Shown here: positions 6,256 through 10,817 of the stretch, piece by piece
How positions within the stretch are numbered: the first letter of the stretch is position 1
Layout: each line of letters opens with the position of its first letter
Source: Candidatus Poribacteria bacterium
GTDB taxonomy: Bacteria; Poribacteria; WGA-4E; WGA-3G
Direction: 5' to 3'
Assembly (NCBI GenBank): GCA_028818995.1
Contig: JAPPMR010000069.1
Coordinates: 1 to 10,817 of the forward strand
DNA length: 10,817 nt
Program-made: the position numbers and the translations under genes
Notes under the pieces: generated by a model
Seen by the model: the letters and a program-made list of their open reading frames with translations, nothing else
Told to the model about the DNA's origin: nothing
Databases searched by the model: none

Positions 6256-7518
6256 ATGGACACTATACGATTAGCAATTGTTGGATGTGGCGGTATGGGA
6301 CACCGACACATGTATGGGTTAGCAGAACTCCATCGGGCAGGTTGGAAACGGTTTGAACTTGTCGGTGCTTGTGACCCGGTTCTTGCCAATGCTGAGTCCC
6401 TTGCTGCACAAGCAGAAGAACGTTTCGGCAAAAAACCTGTTGTTGTTGGAAATCTTGAAGAACTGGCTAAAGTCGGTGTAGATGCCGTGGATGTAACAAC
6501 AACTCCACCGTACCACCACACCGTCGCCGTTGAAACACTTGAACGCGGATGGCACACAATGGTTGAAAAACCGATGGGGTTGACCGTTCGCGCGTGTAAC
6601 CTAATCCGCCGTGCAGCAGAAAAATCTGATGCTGTGATGAGCGTGGCAGAAAACTATCGACGTGACCCTATTAATCGACTTGCCAAAGCGCTGCTTGATG
6701 CGGAAGTCATCGGTAAACCGCGCTTTCTTGTCCATCATGCGATTGGCGGTTCAAACCGAATGCTTATCTCTGTCTGGCGGCATCAAAAAGATCAAAGTGG
6801 TGTCCTGCTTGATGTTGGTGTCCACTATGCTGATATAATTGAGTATCTACTCGGTGAGGTTGAAACCGTCTACGCCCAGACCCGACTTCATGAACCGATT
6901 CGACACAATCCAGCTGCGGTGAGTGGTGAATCCGGGTCAAATCCCGCTGGCGTTTATACCGAATGGCAACGTAAGATGCCTGCTGAATTTGAGGCGACTG
7001 CGGAAGATGCAGCGTATGCAACGTTGACTTTCAAAAACGGAGTCGTCGGACAATATATTGAAGACCACGGCGCGTGGGGGCAAGGTAGTTGGGTCAGACA
7101 AATACACGGTTCGCAAGGTTCTATGACTCTTCCCGGAGACCGAAGTGGCGGGGTTATCTCCCTACAAATTGATGGACAAGGAACGATTAACGATGAAAAA
7201 TTATTAGACCTCGTGCCTGATTTTCGGCTTGATGCCGTTACGACAGACCTGTTCGGTGGTGACCGCCTGTGGCAATATAATTTCCCTTTTTCAGAGACTG
7301 ATGCAAAGATTATCGCAATTGAGTATGGTGATTTCGCTGAAGCAATTGCTGGTAACCATCCCATTGAGGTAGATGCGTATCAAGGCACTCGTTCCGTTGC
7401 CATTTCTTACGCCATGCTTGAATCCGGTGCAACTGGACAAATTGTTCATTTGGACGAAATGCTTGACGAATCCATCAATACTTATCAACGGGAAATTGAC
7501 GATGGATTAGGCATTTGA
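6256..7518 (+). CDS. Gfo/Idh/MocA family NAD(P)-dependent oxidoreductase
   Basis: The 420-residue cytoplasmic protein has an N-terminal Rossmann fold (IVGCGGMGHRH at 8-18, acidic Asp40 after beta-2). EKP at 104-106 is the family's cofactor and catalytic Lys motif. The C-terminal alpha/beta domain carries the catalytic signature D-V-G-V-H-Y-A-D (Asp186, His190, Asp193). The usual reaction is reversible oxidation of a sugar or cyclitol hydroxyl, but the substrate cannot be read from sequence. The start codon has AGGA (6245-6248) 7 nt upstream, and this site overlaps the stop codon of the barrel-SLT gene 9 bp away, so co-transcription is likely. An insert at about 211-240 (with SGESGSNPAGVY) makes the protein longer than the roughly 330-380 residues typical of the family. 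Confidence 0.92.
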   Translation: MDTIRLAIVGCGGMGHRHMYGLAELHRAGWKRFELVGACDPVLANAESLAAQAEERFGKKPVVVGNLEELAKVGVDAVDVTTTPPYHHTVAVETLERGWHTMVEKPMGLTVRACNLIRRAAEKSDAVMSVAENYRRDPINRLAKALLDAEVIGKPRFLVHHAIGGSNRMLISVWRHQKDQSGVLLDVGVHYADIIEYLLGEVETVYAQTRLHEPIRHNPAAVSGESGSNPAGVYTEWQRKMPAEFEATAEDAAYATLTFKNGVVGQYIEDHGAWGQGSWVRQIHGSQGSMTLPGDRSGGVISLQIDGQGTINDEKLLDLVPDFRLDAVTTDLFGGDRLWQYNFPFSETDAKIIAIEYGDFAEAIAGNHPIEVDAYQGTRSVAISYAMLESGATGQIVHLDEMLDESINTYQREIDDGLGI

Positions 7519-7524
7519 AATTCC

Positions 7525-7540
7525 ATAGATGTCAATTTAG
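7525..7540 (+). repeat. Solo copy of the element terminal motif
   Basis: ATAGATGTCAATTTAG lies just left of the left direct repeat. It closely matches the ends of the element at 7572-7860 (ATAAGTGTCAATTTAAG on the left; the right end inverted is ATAGGCGTCAATTTAAG). It may be a remnant of another copy, or part of the composite repeat that received the insertion. Confidence 0.5.
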
Positions 7541-7550
7541 TCCGTAGGTC

Positions 7551-7571
7551 GGGTAGAGCAAAGCGAAACCC
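7551..7571 (+). repeat. Left 21-bp direct repeat flanking the element
   Basis: This begins GGGTAGAGC, ends GCGAAACCC, and is identical over 21 bp to 7861-7881. Its ends GGGT and ACCC are complementary, so it can form a small hairpin. It is preceded by GTAGGTC, which the right copy lacks. Confidence 0.85.
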
Positions 7572-7860
7572 ATAAGTGTCAATTTAAGGGATAAATCCAT
7601 TTGGCAGTATTTTCAGTCCCGTAGGGACGATATGTTTATAGATATGAAATGTCCATATGTCTTTAGTCCCGTAGGGACGATATGTGTATCCCAACGACAT
7701 TATTTTCTACATATCGTCCCTACGGGACTAAAGAGGCGTTGTTCAACGTTTTTCTATAAACATATCGTCCCTACGGGACTGAGATGTGGACAGTCCCAAT
7801 CATCATGCCTATTCAGATGGGCTTTTAGAACAAGAAATATTTTCTTAAATTGACGCCTAT
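7572..7860. mobile_element. MITE-like 289-bp non-coding element with terminal inverted repeats
   Basis: The left end ATAAGTGTCAATTTAAG (7572-7588) and right end CTTAAATTGACGCCTAT (7844-7860) are inverted repeats matching at 15 of 17 positions; extended into the flanks, the match is 19 of 21 (7568-7588 with 7844-7864). The element holds two further concentric inverted-repeat pairs and no credible gene. It is abutted on both sides by the same 21-bp sequence. The left flank keeps the left part (GTAGGTC) and the right flank the right part (GAC) of what looks like one older repeat. This is what insertion with target duplication would leave, although 21 bp is longer than most transposons generate. 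Recombination between repeats is an alternative. No transposase is in the window. Confidence 0.6.
7613..7782. repeat. Four palindromic GTCCCGTAGGGAC units in nested inverted arrangement
   Basis: Four copies share AGTCCCGTAGGGACGATATGT or its complement: two on the plus strand (7615-7635 and 7665-7685) and two inverted (7709-7729 and 7760-7780). The outer pair is identical over 30 bp (7613-7642 with 7753-7782) and the inner pair over 25 bp (7661-7685 with 7709-7733). Both pairs centre near 7697, and the intervening segments are nearly equal in length (18 and 19 nt) but unrelated in sequence. Each unit contains its own palindrome GTCCC-GTA-GGGAC, so four small hairpins or one long cruciform are possible. 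The layout resembles paired REP sequences (REPINs). Confidence 0.85.
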
Positions 7861-7881
7861 GGGTAGAGCAAAGCGAAACCC
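7861..7881 (+). repeat. Right 21-bp direct repeat flanking the element
   Basis: Identical to 7551-7571 and followed by GAC, which completes the longer repeat form; the left copy lacks this. Together the two flanks rebuild one uninterrupted unit of about 31 bp. The rest of the spacer to 7987 contains short direct repetitions of the AACCTGCAATCCTGCAAATCCT kind (7922-7943) and no gene. Confidence 0.85.
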
Positions 7882-7987
7882 GACTTTTTGGTACTATTGT
7901 TAGATATTGTTTGCTCTGCCTAACCTGCAATCCTGCAAATCCTATAGTCTTGCGAATCTTGGTTCAGACAAAGGAATCACAAAACAC

Positions 7988-9052
7988 ATGGCAAACTTGC
8001 AAGGCCTCGGCATCGGACTAATAGGCTTAGGGATAGGACAGCAGCACCTCCTTGGGTATCAACGCAAAAACTTACGAGTCGCCGCGATTTGCGATAAAAA
8101 CGAAGCACGACTGCATGAGGTTGGAGACAAATTTGACATTGACAAACGGTATACACGTATCATCGATCTGATTGCTGATGCAAACGTGGATATCGTTGAC
8201 ATGGCAGTCCATCCGTGGATACGTTCTCCCATTGTGAATGCCGCAGCACAAGCAGGAAAACACATCTTCTGCCAAAAACCTTTTTCAATGACGATGCCTC
8301 AAGCCATTGAAATGGTAGACACCTGTGAGAAGCACAATGTGCAACTCATGATAAACCAAAACTCATGTTTTGTTCCTGGATTTCTCACCATAGAACCCTA
8401 CATAAACACCGAACACCTCGGTGAAATCTACCACGTTTCCATTACCTGTAACGGATTTTACACTGGCTATCCGGGTAAACATCTTATTCCCGTAATGCAA
8501 GTGCATCATATTAGTCTTGTCCATAAATGGTTTGGAGAGTTTGAGAGCGTTTATTGCCAAGCACACGGACATGAACGGTCGGTTGAAGAAGGCGAAACAA
8601 TGTCTGTTGCACTTTTCAAATGCCGCATCGGAATAAAAGGATTGCTTTCATGTAATTGGTCGTTCCTTGCGAATTCTGGTCACAACCTTCAACATCCGCA
8701 CGAAGAAATCCGAATTCAAGGTACTAAGGGCGCAGTCTACGGAAACAGCTCTGATATGACTGTTCACCTTACAGAACCTGAGACGCGAGAAATTAAACCC
8801 GAAATAGAGGGAACTTGGTTTCCTGATGCATTCGGCAACGCAATGGTTCACTTTATTGAATGCTTGCAAACAGGCAAAAAGCCGCTTACAGATGGACGCA
8901 GTAACCTACATATCATCCAAACCGTTTTCGCAATGCACCAATCCGCCCTATCAGACAAGATTGTTATGGTTCACGATATTTCGCTGGATGGTAACTACGA
9001 TATTAGTCCGTATCCGGTGCATCCCTCCGATGATGTTAGCGTCCTACACTAA
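7988..9052 (+). CDS. Divergent Gfo/Idh/MocA family oxidoreductase
   Basis: The 354-residue protein has a Rossmann dinucleotide motif GLGIGQQH at 13-20 and QKP at 96-98 in place of the usual EKP. By position His173 (VHHISLVHKWFG) aligns with the catalytic His of the family. The Asp four residues earlier is Val169, and the Asp three residues later is Ser176, so the classical D-x-x-x-H-x-x-D signature is reduced to the His. It may act on an unusual substrate or use other residues. ATG at 7988 is the first start with homology. AAAGGA (7970-7975) is 12 nt upstream, somewhat far, and the frame is open further upstream into repeat sequence. It lies downstream of the repeat element and is probably transcribed separately from the first Gfo gene. 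Confidence 0.9.
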   Translation: MANLQGLGIGLIGLGIGQQHLLGYQRKNLRVAAICDKNEARLHEVGDKFDIDKRYTRIIDLIADANVDIVDMAVHPWIRSPIVNAAAQAGKHIFCQKPFSMTMPQAIEMVDTCEKHNVQLMINQNSCFVPGFLTIEPYINTEHLGEIYHVSITCNGFYTGYPGKHLIPVMQVHHISLVHKWFGEFESVYCQAHGHERSVEEGETMSVALFKCRIGIKGLLSCNWSFLANSGHNLQHPHEEIRIQGTKGAVYGNSSDMTVHLTEPETREIKPEIEGTWFPDAFGNAMVHFIECLQTGKKPLTDGRSNLHIIQTVFAMHQSALSDKIVMVHDISLDGNYDISPYPVHPSDDVSVLH

Positions 9053-9128
9053 CCCCAATACACGTATACAGAAAACAACATACCAATAAGCGCGCCGACT
9101 GCTGTCAATACCTACAATTTTAGAATAG

Positions 9129-9154
9129 ACGATCCGCTACCAAAGGTGCATCGT
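9129..9154. other. Weak hairpin in the spacer after the second Gfo/Idh/MocA gene
   Basis: ACGAT (9129-9133) pairs with ATCGT (9150-9154), and ACC with GGT further in. There is no T-run, so a termination role is doubtful. It is the only structure I see between the gene end and the tRNAs. Confidence 0.25.
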
Positions 9155-9205
9155 TAGTTGAAATATGTATTATAACAGGGAAAATTTGCAAGGAAAGAAA
9201 AAGAA

Positions 9206-9279
<74 letters not shown>

Positions 9280-9293
9280 GCAAGAAATCAATA

Positions 9294-9379
9294 TGGTCGA
9301 GGAGGGACTTGAACCCTCACGCCTGTTTATGGGCGATGGATTTTAAGTCCATTGTGTCTACCGATTCCACCACTCGACC
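9294..9379 (-). tRNA. tRNA-Leu (UAA)
   Basis: An 86-nt class II tRNA on the minus strand. Acceptor strands GGTCGAG and CTCGACC pair fully, with discriminator A. The anticodon arm is ATGGA-CTTAAAA-TCCAT (anticodon UAA), the long variable arm is CGCC-CATAAACA-GGCG, and the T-arm is GAGGG-TTCAAGT-CCCTC. CCA is not encoded. It is the first gene of a two-tRNA unit with tRNA-fMet. Confidence 0.97.
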
Positions 9380-9395
9380 TAATGGATAATAGTAT

Positions 9396-9424
9396 AGTAT
9401 ACACGATTACCAAGTATTTGTCAA
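9396..9424 (-). promoter_or_regulatory. Near-consensus sigma-70 promoter of the Leu-fMet tRNA unit
   Basis: On the minus strand, TTGACA (9424 to 9419) is followed after exactly 17 bp by TATACT (9401 to 9396). Transcription would begin near 9389, about 10 bp before the tRNA-Leu 5' end, leaving a very short leader. The -35 box is perfect and the -10 box matches 5 of 6 consensus positions, as expected of a stable-RNA promoter. Confidence 0.85.
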
Positions 9425-9461
9425 CTTTTTTTCATATTTTTTAAAAACTCTGTAACACTCT

Positions 9462-9487
9462 TGTGAGAGGGCTTTCTAAGCCCGACT
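9462..9487 (+). repeat. Dispersed palindromic repeat, diverged copy
   Basis: TGTGAGAG, then hairpin GGGCTT-TCT-AAGCCC (9469-9483), then GACT. It has the same plan as the TGTAGGAG...CGACT units at 10522-10588: matching ends around a palindromic core whose stem bases differ. A T-rich stretch follows, so it could also act as a terminator on the plus strand. Confidence 0.5.
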
Positions 9488-9625
9488 GTTTTCTCTTCTT
9501 TTATCGTAGGGTGGTTTTCTGTGCACCATTCCTATTGTTTGAACCAAGATTCTCTGGATTACCGGATTTCCGAGATAGTTGGAGGGTCTGTAACCCTGAT
9601 TTAGCATAATATCACCACATTTCCC
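9488..9625. other. Non-coding spacer between tRNA promoter and aldo/keto reductase promoter
   Basis: No credible gene. It holds a further small hairpin, AGGGT-CTGTA-ACCCT (about 9583-9597), and repeat-like sequence around 9540-9570 (GAACCAAGATTCTCTGGATT) of the type that recurs between genes in repeat-rich genomes. A family assignment needs a genome comparison. Confidence 0.4.
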
Positions 9626-9653
9626 TTGACATTTTCCCAAAATTGACTATCAT
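9626..9653 (+). promoter_or_regulatory. Possible sigma-70 promoter of the aldo/keto reductase gene
   Basis: TTGACA (9626-9631) is followed after 16 bp by TATCAT (9648-9653). The start codon is 54 bp beyond the -10 box. The leader has a purine-rich AAAAAAGGAG (9660-9669) and a CGGGT/ACCCG hairpin (9673-9694), but no ribosome site close to the ATG. Confidence 0.5.
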
Positions 9654-9706
9654 GCACTTAAAAAAGGAGTGGCGGGTATTTACTGTGAAACCCGAATTGT
9701 GTAGTC

Positions 9707-10477
9707 ATGAAAAACGTCAAACTTGCCTCAGGACACGAAATGCCAATGTTAGGATTAGGCACCTGGCAGCTAAAAGGCAGACAGTGTGAACGAATTATCA
9801 AAATAGCGATTGAAATGGGATATACCCATATTGATACGGCGTGGATGTACGAAAACCAACGGCAGATTGGAAAAGCACTGCGAGATATTCGTGTTGAACG
9901 TGATGATCTATTTATTACAACTAAAATTTGGCATACCCATCTGAAACATGACGATGTATTAAGCCAGTTTGAGGTGTGTATAAATGATTTGCAGATGGAT
10001 TATGTTGATCTGTTGCTAATCCACTGGCCAAGCGACGCGGTGCCGTTTGAAGAAACTTTTGGTGCTTTCCAAGAAATCTATGACGCGGGCAAAGTCAAGA
10101 GCATCGGTATCAGTAATTTTAGTATTGAACAAGTTGACCGTGCGTGTGATGTATCTAAACTGCCAATTTGTACAAATCAGGTTGAATACCATGTCCGCAA
10201 CAACAAAGAAGCGTTGCGAAGTTATTGCGAAACACAGAACATGCCTATTACTGCTCACAGACCCCTCGCTGTAGGAAATCTTGCGGGAGATACGGAGTTA
10301 GCAGAAATCGGTAACAGACACGGAAAAACAGCAGCACAAGTCGCATTGCGATGGCTAATACAGAAAGAAATCGTCGTAATCCCAAAATCCGGTTCAGAAC
10401 CACATCTACGTGAAAATTTAGACATCTTTGAATGGCAGCTAACAGAAACAGAAATGCAGGCACTTGAAAAATCGTAG
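9707..10477 (+). CDS. Aldo/keto reductase family oxidoreductase
   Basis: The 256-residue cytoplasmic protein is an NADPH-dependent (beta/alpha)8-barrel reductase of aldehydes or ketones. The catalytic tetrad is complete: Asp43, Tyr48, Lys73 and His106 (HWP). Other family signatures are GLGTW at 16-20, GISNFS at 134-139, Gln158 (NQVEYH) and the cofactor-binding IPKSGSEPHLREN at 225-237. The usual Y-S-P-L segment reads H-R-P-L at 184-187, an unusual change near the cofactor. The C-terminus stops at LEKS, about 10-20 residues earlier than many homologues. ATG at 9707 matches the family start, but no ribosome site precedes it closely; AGGAG lies 37 nt away. Closest in kind to AKR5-type (2,5-diketogluconate reductase-like) proteins; the substrate is unknown. 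Confidence 0.93.
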   Translation: MKNVKLASGHEMPMLGLGTWQLKGRQCERIIKIAIEMGYTHIDTAWMYENQRQIGKALRDIRVERDDLFITTKIWHTHLKHDDVLSQFEVCINDLQMDYVDLLLIHWPSDAVPFEETFGAFQEIYDAGKVKSIGISNFSIEQVDRACDVSKLPICTNQVEYHVRNNKEALRSYCETQNMPITAHRPLAVGNLAGDTELAEIGNRHGKTAAQVALRWLIQKEIVVIPKSGSEPHLRENLDIFEWQLTETEMQALEKS

Positions 10478-10521
10478 GGACACACTGTCTGTTTACGGTA
10501 AACTTGAACTATCCCTCTTTT

Positions 10522-10588
10522 TGTAGGAGCGAGTTCCGAATCGCGACTTCTACCTTCTGTAGGAGCGATCTCCGAATCGCGACCTCTA
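10522..10588 (+). repeat. Two tandem copies of a 31-bp palindromic repeat
   Basis: Copies lie at 10522-10552 and 10558-10588 with a 36-bp period. Each starts TGTAGGAGCGA, has a hairpin core (GCGA...TCGC; 5 bp GCGAT/ATCGC in copy 2) and ends CGAC(T/C)TCTA. They differ at three positions (GTT/TCT and T/C). They lie in the spacer between the aldo/keto reductase and the flavin oxidoreductase genes and may act as a bidirectional REP-type element. Confidence 0.8.
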
Positions 10589-10651
10589 AACAACAAATTT
10601 GTATGAACAAAGCACTACAGACTAATATGAGAAAGGAAACGACATAAACGC

Positions 10652-10817
10652 ATGAAATTTGGGCTGTTTTATGAACACCAAATTCCCCGTCCATGGCACG
10701 AAGGCGCTGAACACAAACTTTTTCAAGACGCGTTAGCACAAGTAGAGCTGGCGGATAACCTTGGATTTGACTATATCTGGGAGGTAGAACACCATTTCCT
10801 TGAAGAGTATTCACACT
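10652..10817 (+). CDS. Luciferase-like (LLM) flavin-dependent oxidoreductase, 5' end only
   Basis: The first 55 codons are present and the gene runs off the window. The translation MKFGLFYEHQIPRPW, then LAQVELADNLGFDYIWEVEHHFLEEYSH, matches the start of the bacterial luciferase-like monooxygenase fold: beta-1 (KFGLFYE), a helix with Q-x-E-L-A-D-x-L-G-F-D, and the W-x-x-EHHF-x-x-E-Y-S segment near the active site. Members use FMN or F420; which one, and the substrate, cannot be told from this part. AAAGGA (10632-10637) is 14 nt before the ATG. A tiny in-frame ORF (ATG at 10627, six codons) spans that site, so a leader peptide is possible but unproven. Confidence 0.88.
   Translation, partial: MKFGLFYEHQIPRPWHEGAEHKLFQDALAQVELADNLGFDYIWEVEHHFLEEYSH

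Noticed and set aside
6954..7364. 136-codon minus-strand open frame inside the first Gfo/Idh/MocA gene
   Set aside because: It is antisense to a clearly conserved coding region and has no recognisable motif.
7632..7853. 73-codon plus-strand open frame in the repeat element
   Set aside because: It lies almost wholly within inverted-repeat units, its translation repeats the same short peptide, and it has no ribosome site.
7907..7987. 27-residue upstream extension of the second Gfo/Idh/MocA gene
   Set aside because: It translates intergenic repeat sequence, and the Rossmann fold starts right after the ATG at 7988, which has a purine-rich site upstream.
9673..9694. CGGGT/ACCCG hairpin before the aldo/keto reductase as a riboswitch
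   Set aside because: A single 5-bp stem with a long loop is too little structure to support a riboswitch call.
10522..10588. Possible CRISPR repeat pair
   Set aside because: There are only two units, the gap between them is 5 nt rather than a spacer of 25-40 nt, and no cas genes are nearby.
10509..10814. 101-codon minus-strand open frame at the right end
   Set aside because: It runs through the palindromic repeats and opposite a well-recognised flavin oxidoreductase start.

Overview
The window looks like a moderate-to-low-GC chromosomal segment of an uncultured Gram-negative bacterium. An outer-membrane PorV/PorQ-like barrel, a lipobox lipoprotein and a periplasmic c-type cytochrome show a double membrane. 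The following together recall Candidatus Poribacteria or related sponge and marine lineages: paired Gfo/Idh/MocA oxidoreductases, a luciferase-like flavin oxidoreductase, an Ig-like lipoprotein, and dispersed short palindromic repeats of the TGTAGGAGCGA type. That assignment is inference from gene content, not a database match.

Layout. Positions 1-2001 hold the 3' part of a tRNA with a CAU anticodon, then tilS (tRNA-Ile lysidine synthetase) overlapping hpt (hypoxanthine phosphoribosyltransferase). A strong sigma-70-like promoter (2061-2090) then drives a secreted diheme cytochrome c (2131-2916), closed by a 12-bp hairpin. A hairpin-rich spacer leads to an Ig-like lipoprotein gene (3166-3708).

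Positions 3906-6246 form a cell-wall module. A LysM-LysM-M23 endopeptidase gene overlaps a gene whose product joins a PorV/PorQ-like outer-membrane domain to a C-terminal lytic transglycosylase (SLT) domain. A Gfo/Idh/MocA oxidoreductase gene (6256-7518) follows after only 9 bp.

Positions 7519-7987 are non-coding and highly structured. A 289-bp element with terminal inverted repeats holds two concentric perfect inverted-repeat pairs (30 and 25 bp). It is abutted exactly by two identical 21-bp direct repeats, as if it had inserted into an older dispersed repeat. A second, divergent Gfo/Idh/MocA gene follows (7988-9052).

On the minus strand, a tRNA-Leu(UAA) and tRNA-fMet(CAU) pair is read from a near-consensus promoter (9396-9424). 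The right end carries an aldo/keto reductase gene (9707-10477), a tandem pair of palindromic repeats and the 5' end of a luciferase-like oxidoreductase gene (10652 to the edge).

How the genes fit together: tilS and hpt are housekeeping genes commonly found side by side. The M23 and transglycosylase products probably act together on peptidoglycan, one on peptide cross-links and the other on glycan strands. The oxidoreductases (two Gfo/Idh/MocA, one AKR, one LLM) suggest catabolism or modification of sugars or other small molecules, with substrates that cannot be told from sequence. The least ordinary features are the barrel-transglycosylase fusion and the nested repeat element.
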